Both the position numbers and the translations under genes were made by a program. Shown in pieces: positions 48,180 to 57,715 of a DNA stretch of 64,000 nt. The stretch lies in assembly GCF_002554795.1 (NCBI RefSeq), contig NZ_PDEQ01000001.1:496001-560000 (forward strand), given 5' to 3'. The notes beneath the pieces were generated by a model that was given only the letters and a program-made list of their open reading frames with translations, was not told the origin of the DNA and searched no databases. The stretch comes from Longibacter salinarum. Lineage in GTDB: Bacteria > Bacteroidota > Rhodothermia > Rhodothermales > Salinibacteraceae. The stretch's first letter is position 1, and the number at the start of each line of letters is the position of its first letter.

Positions 48180-49673
48180 CTATCCGAGCGTCTCGATCGC
48201 TTTCCGCATGCGACGGACGCAGGCGTCCTGCCCCACGGCGTGGAGTAGGGAGAACACCCCTGGACCGTACGTGCGCCCACTCACGGCGAGGCGAGACGGG
48301 TGGATGATGCGGCCGGCACCGGCATCATTTTCGTCGGCGATGGACCGGAGCGTGGAATTGAGATTGTCCGTCGTAAACTCGTCCATCTCCTCGATCGCAT
48401 CCGCGTACTGCTCAAGCAAATCGGCGGAATCCTCCTTCCAGCGCTTCTCGACGCCTTTCTCGTCGTACGAGGTTGGATCCTCGAAGAAGTAGCGCGCTTC
48501 GGTCGCGAGATCGCGGACCTTTGTAATGCGGTCCTGCATCAGTTCGACGACTTCCTTGATCCGCTCGTCGGAAGCTTCGATGCCAGCTGCGTTGAGAAGC
48601 GGCTTCGCCTCGACGGCGAGTTCGTCGATACTCCGCTGGCGAATGTACTGCTCGTTGTACCAGTTTAGCTTGTCAAGATCGAACTGCGTGCCGCTAGAAC
48701 CAACGCGTTTCAGAGAGAAGGCCTCGCAGAGCTCCTCAAGCGAAAAGACCTCTTGCTCCGTACCGGGATTCCATCCCAGGAACGCAAGGAAGTTGACCAG
48801 GGCGTCTGGCTCATATCCTTCCTCTTCGTACTGATTCACGAAGACCGGAATCCCGAGGTCGTCGGCGTCCCGTTTCGAGAGCTTGCCTCCTTCCGGACTC
48901 ATGATTAGCGGCAGGTGCGCCATCTTGGGCGGCTCCCAGCCGAACATCTCGTACATGAGAATGTGCTTCGGCGTTGATGACAGCCACTCTTCGCCCCGGA
49001 TTACGTGGCTGATCTCCATGAGATGGTCGTCAACCACGTTGGCGAGATGGTACGTCGGCAGCCCATCGGACTTGATGAGAACCTGGTCGTCCAGGCCCGA
49101 CGACTCAAATGAGACGGTGCCCCGAATCTCGTCGTCGAAGCGAATCGATCGATCCGACGGCACTTTCAAGCGAATCACGTAGTCGGCGCCAGAATCCAGC
49201 AGCTCCTGCACGTCCTCGTCGGACAGCGAAATGGAGTTGCGCATCTTGTGCCGCGTGGACGCGTCGTATTTGGCGGCCGCGTGCTCCGTGCCGAACTCTT
49301 CCCGCATCGCCTCCAGCTCCTCCTCGGTATCGAAGGCGTAGTAGGCATCTCCCTGCTCGACCAGTTGATCCGCATATTCGCGGTACGTCCCGGCGCGTTC
49401 CGACTGACGGTACGGTTCGAACGGTCCGCCAGCATCCGGGCCCTCGTCCACATCGAGATTCGTCCACGCGAGGGCACGGCGGATGTCGTCTTCCGCACCT
49501 TCGACGTAGCGCGTCTGATCGGTATCCTCGATCCGGAGAACGAAGGTACCGTTATGCTTCCGGGCGAAGAGATAGTTGTAGAGCGCCGTGCGCAGTCCGC
49601 CGATGTGCAGCATCCCGGTTGGACTCGGCGCAAATCGGACTCGAACGGGCGTGTCGTCGTGATTCGATGCCAT
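48180..49673 (-). CDS. gltX: Glutamyl-tRNA synthetase
   Basis: GluRS charges tRNA-Glu. [20 protein letters not shown] contains the class I HIGH-type site (about residues 11-30), [11 protein letters not shown] lies near residue 47, and the KLSKRDADD loop is near residue 265. The C-terminal anticodon-binding region with EYANDxxR-type helices is complete. Its 497 residues are typical of bacterial GltX. With a dedicated GlnRS next door, it probably charges only tRNA-Glu, but this depends on whether gatCAB exists elsewhere. Confidence 0.97.
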   Translation of the reverse strand: MASNHDDTPVRVRFAPSPTGMLHIGGLRTALYNYLFARKHNGTFVLRIEDTDQTRYVEGAEDDIRRALAWTNLDVDEGPDAGGPFEPYRQSERAGTYREYADQLVEQGDAYYAFDTEEELEAMREEFGTEHAAAKYDASTRHKMRNSISLSDEDVQELLDSGADYVIRLKVPSDRSIRFDDEIRGTVSFESSGLDDQVLIKSDGLPTYHLANVVDDHLMEISHVIRGEEWLSSTPKHILMYEMFGWEPPKMAHLPLIMSPEGGKLSKRDADDLGIPVFVNQYEEEGYEPDALVNFLAFLGWNPGTEQEVFSLEELCEAFSLKRVGSSGTQFDLDKLNWYNEQYIRQRSIDELAVEAKPLLNAAGIEASDERIKEVVELMQDRITKVRDLATEARYFFEDPTSYDEKGVEKRWKEDSADLLEQYADAIEEMDEFTTDNLNSTLRSIADENDAGAGRIIHPSRLAVSGRTYGPGVFSLLHAVGQDACVRRMRKAIETLG

Positions 49674-49985
49674 AAGCGTACAATATCTGTGTGGTCAATA
49701 GCGTTCATGCACCCCACCACGGTCCTCGACGTGCGGCGTACCGGCGTTTTTCTCGGACCCGGTTCAGCTTGGTGTCTACATCCATAACGTGGGTGGCACC
49801 CAAATCATAACCCGGGAGCGACCCACAGTTTCGTACAGATCTTGTACGAAGAGCGGATCTCGAATGAATCCCGCAGAGCCACATACGCATTGCTTGCAAT
49901 CGTAACCCGGACCGCCCTAGCATAGAATTTGGACCGGACAGGACCGACCCCCGGCGTTCATTGATGGCTTACCTGACGTAACTCT
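49674..49985. other. Divergent promoter region between gltX and the parvulin operon
   Basis: These roughly 310 bases separate divergently read genes and should hold both promoters. No gene is supported. The leader right before 49986 is short of any Shine-Dalgarno sequence (GTAACTCT before the ATG). Confidence 0.45.
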
Positions 49986-52052
49986 ATGGATTCTCTTCCC
50001 TTCCATCCGACACTCCCCCACTCACTGGGACGGTGGATGTCCGCCGTTGCCGTGATCATTCTGTCTGCACTCGGCACTGCGGGTCCTTCAGCAGCGCAAA
50101 ACGCGGCGCCGGACTCCATCGTTGCGGTTATTGCGGGAGATACGCTGACCGATACGCAGTTCGCCGACTGGTATTCGCGTAGCGCTCGTGCCATGAACTC
50201 CGACGAGCCTGCAGTTGAACCTGGAAACGACGACATCACCGAATCACCGGATGGCCCGGAATCGCCAGAGGACTTTCTCGAACGATACATCGACTTTCGA
50301 CTAAAGGTACGCGCCGCCCGGGACGCCGGTCTGGACACGCTTGCGTCACTGCAACAGGAGATCGCGTCGTATCGCCGACAGATCGCGCGCCCCACACTGA
50401 TGGATGAGCAGATCATCGGGCCCATCGTCCGAGAAATGTATGAGCGGCGCCAGGAAGAGATTGATGTCAGCCACATCCTCATCGCCGTCGATGAGAACGC
50501 CGCTCCAGAGGATACGCTACGCGCCTACAAAAAGCTGGCGTCGATTGTAGATTCCCTGGAAGGGGGCGCCTCCTTCGCCTCGATGGCCCGTGCCCATTCC
50601 GATGATCCCTCCGCGTCGCGCCAGAACGGTCCAGGCGCAGGCGGACGCCTTGGCTACATGACCGCCGGTCGCCTCGTCAAACCCTTCGAGGATGAGATGT
50701 ACGCCACAGCGGTGGGTGAACGCTCGAACGTCTTTCGCACGCAGTACGGCTATCACGTGCTGAACGTCCATGACCGCCGCGAGCGTCCCGCACCCATTCG
50801 CATCGCCCACATCCTGATTCGGTCACAGTCCCCAGAGGATTCTGCAGCGGCTCGCACAACCGCCGACTCGCTCCTGACGTTACTGCGTACGGGCGACGCG
50901 CGCTTCGACAGCCTTGCCGTCCAGTACTCTGACGATGAACGATCGGCACAGCGTGGGGGCGAACTGGGTGTACTTCAGCCCGGTCAGAATATCCCACCGA
51001 GCTTTCGCGACGCTGCCTTCGGGCTCGATGAAGTCGGCACCGTTTCCGACGTCGTGTCGACACGCTTTGGCTTTCACCTCATCAAACTCCTCGAACGGCG
51101 TGAGCGCCCCTCACTCGACGAGGCGTATGATCGATTAAAGCAGCAAGCGAGCCGGATGTCGCGCGTGCAAATGCGGGAAAAGGAGGTCGCAACCCGTGTG
51201 CTACAACGTCGTGGTGCATCCTTCGACACAGCAGCGGTAGCGGCGGCAGCCTACGGTTCCCCTCAGGCGGTCGACTCACTCGCACAGCCGCTGGTCGAGT
51301 TTCGGGAAAACGAAGAAACGGATACCAGCGCACAGATCGCTGTCATTGGCGACTCCACCTACACGCTCGACGATCTCTCCCGCTACGTTGCCTCGACGCC
51401 TCAGATCCGTCGGCAATCGATTCGGGAGGCTGCGCAAGGATTCATGACCGAACAGGCCCTCACGATCGCGGCGGCAGAACTTGAAGAGCGCGATCCGGAC
51501 TTTCGCCGGCGGATGCAGGAATATCGCGACGGATTGCTCCTCTTCGAATACATGCAACGCTTCGTCTGGACTCCCGCCACGCAGGACACGTCTTCACTCC
51601 GTAAAATGTACCGGGAGCATACGGATCGATACCGGTTCCCAGATCGGGTGCGCGTTCTGCGCCTGCTCGCACCGGCTGACTCTCTGCTACCCGATCCCGG
51701 TGATTCCCCGTCGGACGCCTTTGCCGGCGAGATGATCGACCGGGCAGAAGCGTCCACCCTCGTCGAGGCGGATACCCTCTATCTGACGGATGATGCCCCC
51801 GAAAGCCAGCAGTCACTGCTCGCAGCTGAAGACGGCGCGATCGTCGGCCCGATAGAAAGTGGTGGTCAGCGAGCATTGCTGATGCGTCTGGGCGTCGACC
51901 CGGCCCGTCGGATGACCTTTCAGGAAGCGCGAAGCCGCGTCATTCGAGATTATCAGGACGCATACGAACAAGAGGTACTCTCTCGTTTACGCAAAGAGTA
52001 CCGCGTCGAGACCTTTCCTTCGCACCTTCCTCAGATGGACGAGAGCCGGTAG
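49986..52052 (+). CDS. Periplasmic peptidyl-prolyl isomerase with two parvulin domains
   Basis: A secreted chaperone-isomerase of the PpiC/SurA type. The signal peptide covers about residues 1-38 (VAVIILSALGTAGPSAAQ). An N-terminal SurA-like helical region follows, then two parvulin domains: about 158-265 (DVSHILIAVDE, SGARHSDD-like loop, YGYHVLNVHDRR) and about 270-375 (IRIAHILIRSQSPED, GGELGVLQPGQ, FGFHLIKLLERR). About 300 residues of helical chaperone-like sequence complete the 688. It is the first of three adjacent parvulin genes read in the same direction; together they probably escort outer-membrane proteins. Confidence 0.9.
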   Translation: MDSLPFHPTLPHSLGRWMSAVAVIILSALGTAGPSAAQNAAPDSIVAVIAGDTLTDTQFADWYSRSARAMNSDEPAVEPGNDDITESPDGPESPEDFLERYIDFRLKVRAARDAGLDTLASLQQEIASYRRQIARPTLMDEQIIGPIVREMYERRQEEIDVSHILIAVDENAAPEDTLRAYKKLASIVDSLEGGASFASMARAHSDDPSASRQNGPGAGGRLGYMTAGRLVKPFEDEMYATAVGERSNVFRTQYGYHVLNVHDRRERPAPIRIAHILIRSQSPEDSAAARTTADSLLTLLRTGDARFDSLAVQYSDDERSAQRGGELGVLQPGQNIPPSFRDAAFGLDEVGTVSDVVSTRFGFHLIKLLERRERPSLDEAYDRLKQQASRMSRVQMREKEVATRVLQRRGASFDTAAVAAAAYGSPQAVDSLAQPLVEFRENEETDTSAQIAVIGDSTYTLDDLSRYVASTPQIRRQSIREAAQGFMTEQALTIAAAELEERDPDFRRRMQEYRDGLLLFEYMQRFVWTPATQDTSSLRKMYREHTDRYRFPDRVRVLRLLAPADSLLPDPGDSPSDAFAGEMIDRAEASTLVEADTLYLTDDAPESQQSLLAAEDGAIVGPIESGGQRALLMRLGVDPARRMTFQEARSRVIRDYQDAYEQEVLSRLRKEYRVETFPSHLPQMDESR

Positions 52053-52106
52053 TGCTTTCGCCGCTGCGACCTCGTTCCCCCGCCCCCGTTTTAATCGAAA
52101 CGATCT

Positions 52107-53126
52107 ATGGCCTCGTACTCGGCCTCTCGAATCCTCCACCTGAATCGCGTTCCCGCTCTCGTCTTCGGAGCGATTCTACTCGTCGCTCTCGTTCACCTCA
52201 GTTCGGGCTGTAGTGGCGATGCGGCACCGGAGGCGTACGTAGCTCGCATTGGTGATAGCTATCTGACCGAGTCGGAGGTGAGTTCGTCGCTGCGCGCGCT
52301 ACCAGCTGGCGTCGATACCGTTGAGGCTCGTCAGCAAATTATCGAGCAGTGGATCACCCGAACGCTGCTTCTCCGTGAGGCCGAGCGTTTGAATCTCCGC
52401 GAGGAGCCCGACGTTCAGCGTCAGATCGAGCAACAGGAGCGGTCCATCCTCGTTACGGCGCTGACGGATCGGATGTACAACCAGGCGGATGTGGGTCCAT
52501 CCGAAACGGAGATCCAGAATTACTTCCAGAGCAATCGCGACCAGCTTGCACTGCGCGAGCCATTCATTCGTGTTCGGCATCTTTCGATTGCCACACGTAA
52601 CCGTGCGGAAGAAGCCCGGTCGGCCCTGCAGACGGCCGCTGCGGAAGGGGCGCCGCTAGACAGTACGTTTGAGACTCTCGTCAACGAGTACGCCGAACGC
52701 CCAAAACAGTCGCGCATGCTCTCGACGAGATTCGTCCCGGCGTCGCGACTCTTTGGCCATTACCCATACGTTCGGGATGAACTCTCGGAACTCGGCCCCG
52801 GCCAGATTTCTCCCGTTGTGGAGGATGATAGTCTGTACCACGTGATGCAACTTGTGGAGCGAATCCCAGAAGGTTCCGAACCGGAATTGAGATGGGTGAA
52901 AGACCAAATCCGGCGCCGGCTGACCATTCGCTCGCGGAAACAGATGTACGCTCGTGAGGTTCAACAACTTCGCAATCAGGCCGCGGCCCGGAACGAACTC
53001 GACATCCCCGACTACGGCAGCCCGCATGCAGAACCAACGGGCATGCCTGCTCAAGGGACGGATTCGACCGAGGCCGATACCAGCGACGCCGATCCGTCGT
53101 CCGCCCCTGACACGACGACCAACTGA
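52107..53126 (+). CDS. Parvulin-type peptidyl-prolyl isomerase lipoprotein
   Basis: The 339-residue product begins with a lipoprotein signal ending in LSSGC (about residue 35), so it should be membrane-anchored in the periplasm. Residues 45-140 form a SurA-like helical region (YVARIGDSYLTESEVSSSL). A single degenerate parvulin domain spans about 150-255 (IRVRHLSIATRNRAEEARSA, then YHVMQLVERIPEG) but lacks the usual GG-D loop, so isomerase activity is doubtful. The C-terminus is Thr/Asp/Pro-rich. It lies 54 bases after the previous parvulin gene. Confidence 0.85.
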   Translation: MASYSASRILHLNRVPALVFGAILLVALVHLSSGCSGDAAPEAYVARIGDSYLTESEVSSSLRALPAGVDTVEARQQIIEQWITRTLLLREAERLNLREEPDVQRQIEQQERSILVTALTDRMYNQADVGPSETEIQNYFQSNRDQLALREPFIRVRHLSIATRNRAEEARSALQTAAAEGAPLDSTFETLVNEYAERPKQSRMLSTRFVPASRLFGHYPYVRDELSELGPGQISPVVEDDSLYHVMQLVERIPEGSEPELRWVKDQIRRRLTIRSRKQMYAREVQQLRNQAAARNELDIPDYGSPHAEPTGMPAQGTDSTEADTSDADPSSAPDTTTN

Positions 53127-53257
53127 CCGCCGGCTGTCTTTACTCCGTCTGCAGAGCGCAGCCATACCGTTTTCTTCCGAATAAACCGCGCGTCCCTGTG
53201 ACATCACGAACTGCGGGCCGTCGGTTTCTCTCCCTGTTGATTTCCATTTTCGACTGC

Positions 53258-54658
53258 ATGCTTTCCTCTTCCCCGAGTTCATTCTCTTCCACCTTCTCCG
53301 GCGTCAGGCTGTTGGCGTTGCTCATGCTTGTCATGAGTGTTTTCAGCCATCCGGTCCAGGCTCAGGATTCGTCCCGGGCTGACGACAAGCAGATCGTCGA
53401 CCGTATCGTCGCCATCGTCGGAGACGAGATTGTCCTCAAGAGTGACGTCGACCAGATGGTAGCCCAGATGCTGCAACAGCAGCGCGGCGCTCAGTACAGC
53501 ACAGACCTCTGGATGCAGGCGCTGAATCGACGCGTTGATGAGCATGTTCTCATCGAACAGGCCCGTCGGGACACGAACATCACGGCGACGGACGAAATGG
53601 TGGAGCAGCAACTCAATTCGTGGATTGAGCAAAATGGTGGCGAGCAGGCCATCGAACAGGCGTTCGGAAAAGACATCCTCGAAGTGCGCGAGGAGATGAC
53701 GCCCGATATTCGCGACCAGCTGCTCGCCCAGCAGCTTCAGCAGCAGAAGCTCAGCGATGTAGAGGTTACCCCGAGCGAGGTTCGACAGTGGTTCCAGGAG
53801 CAGCCGCAGGACTCCCTTCCCCGACAGCCTGAGTCGGTCCGCCTCTCGCATATCGTGCGGTACCCAGAAATCAGTGAGTCGGCGAAAAAAGAGGCTCGCA
53901 ACATCCTGAAGACGATCCGGGACTCCATCGTTAACAAGGGTGCGAGCTTTGAAGAAATGGCCCGCCAGTTCTCCGATGACACCGGGTCGGCTCGGGACGG
54001 AGGCCAGATCGACGGGCTCCCCCTCGATGCCTTCGTTGCCGACTTCGCCGCTGTTGCTGCCCGCACCCCGATCGGTGAGGTCTCGCGGATCTTCTACAAC
54101 CCTCAGCACAAAGGATATCACATCGTCCGCGTCAATGACCGTCGCGGAGACGTCGTCGATCTAAACCACATTCTGATTCGCGTTGACCAGTCGCAGGCAG
54201 AAAGCGGATCTGCGGTCGAATACCTCGAGGCGGTACGCGACACGCTGATTAACAACCCGGACGTTCCCTTCGAACTCATGGTCAAGCGCCACTCGCAGGA
54301 GGAACGGTCGCGAAGCAATGGCGGTCGCGTAACGGATCCACAGACTGGCATTCGCGATCTCGCCCTCCAACGTCTGGGCCCGAGCTGGCAGCGGACGATC
54401 AACTCGATCGATGTGGGTGACATCAGCGAACCGAGCGAGGTCAACCTGCTAAGCGGTGAGCGTGCCTACCACATCGTCTTGCTGCAGCGCCGTCTCCCGC
54501 CGCACCGGATCAACCTCGACCAGGACTACGAACTCGTACGTCAGGCCGCCCTTCGAGCAAAGCGACAGCGCGTGATGGACGACTGGCTGAGCGAACTGCG
54601 CAACGAAGTCTTCGTCGATATCCGCATTGACGAGAACGACCTGACCGCCACGCGCTAG
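53258..54658 (+). CDS. SurA-like periplasmic chaperone / peptidyl-prolyl isomerase
   Basis: The open frame begins at a GTG at 53198, but the ATG at 53258 gives a proper signal peptide (RLLALLMLVMSVFSHPVQAQ). The mature protein starts with IVDRIVAIVGDEIVLKSDVD, the classic SurA beginning, then N-terminal chaperone helices and two parvulin domains: about 225-330 (LSHIVRYPE, DGGQIDGLPLDAF, GYHIVRVNDRRGD) and about 330-440 (LNHILIRVD, SNGGRVTD, YHIVLLQRRLPPH). Its 466 residues and domain order equal SurA. It ends at a terminator and is the last gene of the parvulin trio. Confidence 0.92.
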   Translation: MLSSSPSSFSSTFSGVRLLALLMLVMSVFSHPVQAQDSSRADDKQIVDRIVAIVGDEIVLKSDVDQMVAQMLQQQRGAQYSTDLWMQALNRRVDEHVLIEQARRDTNITATDEMVEQQLNSWIEQNGGEQAIEQAFGKDILEVREEMTPDIRDQLLAQQLQQQKLSDVEVTPSEVRQWFQEQPQDSLPRQPESVRLSHIVRYPEISESAKKEARNILKTIRDSIVNKGASFEEMARQFSDDTGSARDGGQIDGLPLDAFVADFAAVAARTPIGEVSRIFYNPQHKGYHIVRVNDRRGDVVDLNHILIRVDQSQAESGSAVEYLEAVRDTLINNPDVPFELMVKRHSQEERSRSNGGRVTDPQTGIRDLALQRLGPSWQRTINSIDVGDISEPSEVNLLSGERAYHIVLLQRRLPPHRINLDQDYELVRQAALRAKRQRVMDDWLSELRNEVFVDIRIDENDLTATR

Positions 54659-54668
54659 CGGTCGTTTT

Positions 54669-54705
54669 GCCGGCGTTCTCGATTGAGGGCGCCGGCTTTT
54701 GTTTT
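54669..54705 (+). terminator. Terminator after the SurA-like gene
   Basis: GCCGGCG (54669-54675) pairs with CGCCGGC (54690-54696), followed by TTTTGTTTT. It separates the parvulin genes from the MoxR gene. Confidence 0.8.
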
Positions 54706-54753
54706 GATACATTTCGTTTCTCCTGCCCTCCTCCCTCTCCGCCTGCCCTGTCT

Positions 54754-55728
54754 ATGGCTGATCAGACCCCGGAAACGCTTCATGAACTCAGTGAGACGTA
54801 CGACCAGCTGAGGCGCGAAATCGGTAAAGTCATTGTCGGCCAGGAGGAGATCGTGGAGATGGTCGTCGTGTGCCTGCTTGCCCGCGGACACACGCTTCTG
54901 ATTGGTGTGCCGGGCCTCGCCAAAACGTTGCTCGTCCGCACGCTCGCGCGAGCGCTGGATCTTGACTTTAGCCGTATCCAGTTTACGCCGGACCTGATGC
55001 CGTCAGACATTACAGGCACGGAGATTATCCAGGAAACGGACGGGGGAGCACGCACCTTTGAGTTTGCACGCGGCCCCATTTTCGCCAACGTCGTCCTTGC
55101 AGACGAGATCAACCGTACGCCGCCCAAGACGCAGGCAGCGCTTCTCGAGGCGATGCAGGAGAATCACGTAACGGCCGCTGGCGAGACCTTCGAGCTCGAG
55201 CGCCCGTTCTTCGTGCTCGCCACGCAGAACCCGATCGAACAGGAAGGAACGTATCCGCTTCCGGAGGCCCAGCTTGACCGCTTCATGTTGAATCTGTGGC
55301 TCGACTATCCGTCCTTCGATCAGGAAGTTGAGGTCGTTCGATCCACGACGGCAGGGACCGAAGCATCCGTCCAGCCTGTCATGGACGCCGAACAGCTTCT
55401 GCGTTTCCAGCAGTTCGTTCGGGAGATCCCCGTCGCAGATAATGTCATCGAGTTCGCTGTGCGTCTCGTTTCGCAGACCCGGCCTCAGCGAGACGCGGCT
55501 CCGGACTTCGTGAATGAATACCTGAGCTACGGTGCCGGCCCGCGCGCCTCGCAGTATCTCGTTCTCGGCGCCAAGACGCTGGCAGCTCTGGATGGTCGAA
55601 TGACACCGCTGGAAGCGGACGTCAAACGAATGGCCGTCCCCGTTCTTCGCCATCGCATTGTCACGAACTTCAACGCGGAAGCGGATGGCATCACGCCCGT
55701 CAAGGTGATCGACCGGCTCGTGGGATAG
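54754..55728 (+). CDS. MoxR-family AAA+ ATPase
   Basis: MoxR ATPases act as chaperones that activate or assemble partner proteins, often with von Willebrand-type partners. I start at the ATG at 54754 (MADQTPETLHELSETY), as the 29 upstream codons are pyrimidine-rich leader. IGKVIVGQEEIVEMVVV precedes the Walker A motif GVPGLAKT at residues 51-58. FTPDLMPSDITGTEI, Walker B VVLADEINRTPPKTQAALLE and sensor FFVLATQNPIEQEGTYPLPEAQ follow, all diagnostic. Its 324 residues are normal. The usual DUF58 and VWA partners are not next to it here. Confidence 0.95.
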   Translation: MADQTPETLHELSETYDQLRREIGKVIVGQEEIVEMVVVCLLARGHTLLIGVPGLAKTLLVRTLARALDLDFSRIQFTPDLMPSDITGTEIIQETDGGARTFEFARGPIFANVVLADEINRTPPKTQAALLEAMQENHVTAAGETFELERPFFVLATQNPIEQEGTYPLPEAQLDRFMLNLWLDYPSFDQEVEVVRSTTAGTEASVQPVMDAEQLLRFQQFVREIPVADNVIEFAVRLVSQTRPQRDAAPDFVNEYLSYGAGPRASQYLVLGAKTLAALDGRMTPLEADVKRMAVPVLRHRIVTNFNAEADGITPVKVIDRLVG

Positions 55729-55766
55729 CTGCTTTCCGTCCCCCCTCCCAACTTCTTTTCCGCACC

Positions 55767-56969
55767 ATGCTTCGCGTTGCACTCGTTGGTGGCGGCCACG
55801 CGATGCTTCCGACCATCCGGAACGCCGGCGCATGGATACGCGACGAAGTTGCTCACGTCACGCTGTTTGATGCGAGTCCGCAACTTTACTACTCCGGGAT
55901 GATCCCGGAATATCTCGGCGGCGTTTATTCAGAACAGCAGGTCTCGATCGATCTCGGCTCCCTCTGTCGGCGTTCGTCGATCGAATTTCGCCCCCATGCT
56001 GTTACGCGAATCGATCCCACGACGCACACGATCACCGACGCAACGGGAGGATCGTTTCCCTTCGACGTTATTGCCGTGAACATCGGAGGACGCAACCCTG
56101 GCCTCCCCGCGGACGCGACGCCAACAAAGCCACTTCATCGCCTCCCTCAGCTCCACCGGCAGATCACCTCGGTCCTTGACCGGCCCGGGGATACCTTGTC
56201 TTTGCTGATCGCGGGTGGTGGCGCAGCAGGGGTAGAAATCGCCATGAACGTTACGGCGCGATTTCTGGCCGCTGGCCGCCAGGGCGACCTCACCTGTACG
56301 ATCGTAGAAGGCGAATCCACTCTCCTCCCCGGTTTTGCGTCTGGGCTACAGCAACACGTTGACAGCGTCCTGTCTCATCGGGGGGTCGATATCCGCACCG
56401 ATTCCCGCGTCGCCTCCGTCAAGGACTCCCGCACTCATCTGAGCGACGGCTCCTGCATGGAAGCAGATTGCGTCCTCTGGGCAACGGGCGTCACCGGCTC
56501 CGACGTGCTTCGCGATAGCAGCCTTCCCACCGATGAGCGAGGCTTCCTGAAGGTGAACCAAACGTTGTCTGTCGAACAACATCCTCGGATCTTCGCAGCG
56601 GGAGATTGCGCTGTCGTTGACGGGTTCCAAGAGCTTCCACGCGTGGGTGTTCACGCGGTCAAACAAGGCCCCGCCCTCTTCACGAACCTGGATCGCACGG
56701 TGCGAGCGCTCCACCGATCCCGTATCCCACCCCCAGACGGTCAATTGGCGTCATTTCGGCCGTACGGCGTTGCCCCGCTCATCCTCTCCACCGGCACACC
56801 GGAAGGACTCTGGGTATCCAATGGCCTATGGTGGAAAGGCCGCTCTGCTCTCCGGATGAAGCACTGGATCGACCGGCGCTGGATACATCCGTATAACGAG
56901 GCATTCGATACGTGGAGTCTGTCCCTTGCCCGCGCCGATGCGCCGCTGTCGCACACCAACGGTACCTGA
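55767..56969 (+). CDS. FAD/NAD(P)-dependent oxidoreductase (NDH-2/SelD-N-terminal-like)
   Basis: A two-dinucleotide-fold flavoprotein of 400 residues. The FAD motif is degenerate but recognisable at the start (VALVGGGHAM, about residues 4-13). LYYSGMIPEYLGG, the NAD(P)-binding loop LIAGGGAAGVEIAMN near 150, CVLWATGVTGSDVL and the second FAD contact RIFAAGDCAVV follow. The C-terminal SNGLWWKGRSALRMKHWIDR resembles the flavoprotein domain fused to selenide water dikinase in some bacteria and related stand-alone NADH dehydrogenases. Substrate is unknown; no selD is in this window. It follows moxR by 38 bases. Confidence 0.85.
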   Translation: MLRVALVGGGHAMLPTIRNAGAWIRDEVAHVTLFDASPQLYYSGMIPEYLGGVYSEQQVSIDLGSLCRRSSIEFRPHAVTRIDPTTHTITDATGGSFPFDVIAVNIGGRNPGLPADATPTKPLHRLPQLHRQITSVLDRPGDTLSLLIAGGGAAGVEIAMNVTARFLAAGRQGDLTCTIVEGESTLLPGFASGLQQHVDSVLSHRGVDIRTDSRVASVKDSRTHLSDGSCMEADCVLWATGVTGSDVLRDSSLPTDERGFLKVNQTLSVEQHPRIFAAGDCAVVDGFQELPRVGVHAVKQGPALFTNLDRTVRALHRSRIPPPDGQLASFRPYGVAPLILSTGTPEGLWVSNGLWWKGRSALRMKHWIDRRWIHPYNEAFDTWSLSLARADAPLSHTNGT

Positions 56970-57062
56970 ACTCACGGGTACACCCACCGTTTTTACCACT
57001 GCAGAAAGAAGAAGTGTTGCGTACCTTTCCGGTGGGATCAGTCTACGCTTAGATCGTACATT

Positions 57063-57698
57063 ATGGATACGCTCACGTCCCCAGCAGAACGACTCCTTCG
57101 CGGCATCCTTGCGTTTCCCGTCGTTTTTCTGCTAGCGGGACTATTCGCCGTCGCGTCGTCAGGGCAGACGCCCTCCGCACCGACATCAACCGAGTCCAGC
57201 CGTCCAGTCATTGATGTCGAGCGGGTTCAGAATATGGTGCACGCGCAGATCAACGACGTACGGGCGGAACGTGGCTTGTCGCCTCTGGAATACAACCGCT
57301 CCCTGGACCCCCTGGCCCGCGTGCACAGTGAAGACATGGCCCGCCGTGACTTCTTCGGGCATACGAACCCGGACGGCGACGGGGTGAACGAACGGGCGCG
57401 CCAACTCGGTCTCACCTGCACGCTACAGCTTGACGAGCAGCGGACCGCCCACGGCTTCGGCGAAAACCTTTACACTGGAACGCTCTACCGAGGATACCGC
57501 GACATCTTCGAGGGCGATACCATGGTCCGTCGAGAGTATGACTGGAAAGACGAGTCTTCGATCGCGCGCGGCATCGTGAATGGATGGATGAACTCACCGG
57601 GCCACCGAGCGAACATTTTGGATTCCCGATACGAGACAGAAGCGCTTTCTACCGCGATCGATGATGACACGTTTTACGTTACACAAATCTTCTGCTGA
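57063..57698 (+). CDS. Secreted CAP-domain (SCP/PR-1-like) protein
   Basis: An N-terminal hydrophobic segment (about residues 15-33) directs export. The CAP domain spans about 50-211: VQNMVHAQINDVRAERGLSP, LDPLARVHSEDMARRDFFGH (metal-site His), HGFGENLYTG (Glu) and GWMNSPGHRANIL (His), with the final VTQIFC strand. Bacterial CAP proteins are exported and of diverse, mostly unknown function. Two cysteines are present (in LTCTLQ and at the C-terminus) and could pair. It lies 18 bases before the reductase gene and may be co-transcribed with it. Confidence 0.92.
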   Translation: MDTLTSPAERLLRGILAFPVVFLLAGLFAVASSGQTPSAPTSTESSRPVIDVERVQNMVHAQINDVRAERGLSPLEYNRSLDPLARVHSEDMARRDFFGHTNPDGDGVNERARQLGLTCTLQLDEQRTAHGFGENLYTGTLYRGYRDIFEGDTMVRREYDWKDESSIARGIVNGWMNSPGHRANILDSRYETEALSTAIDDDTFYVTQIFC

Positions 57699-57715
57699 CT
57701 AAACCCGCTGGCAGC

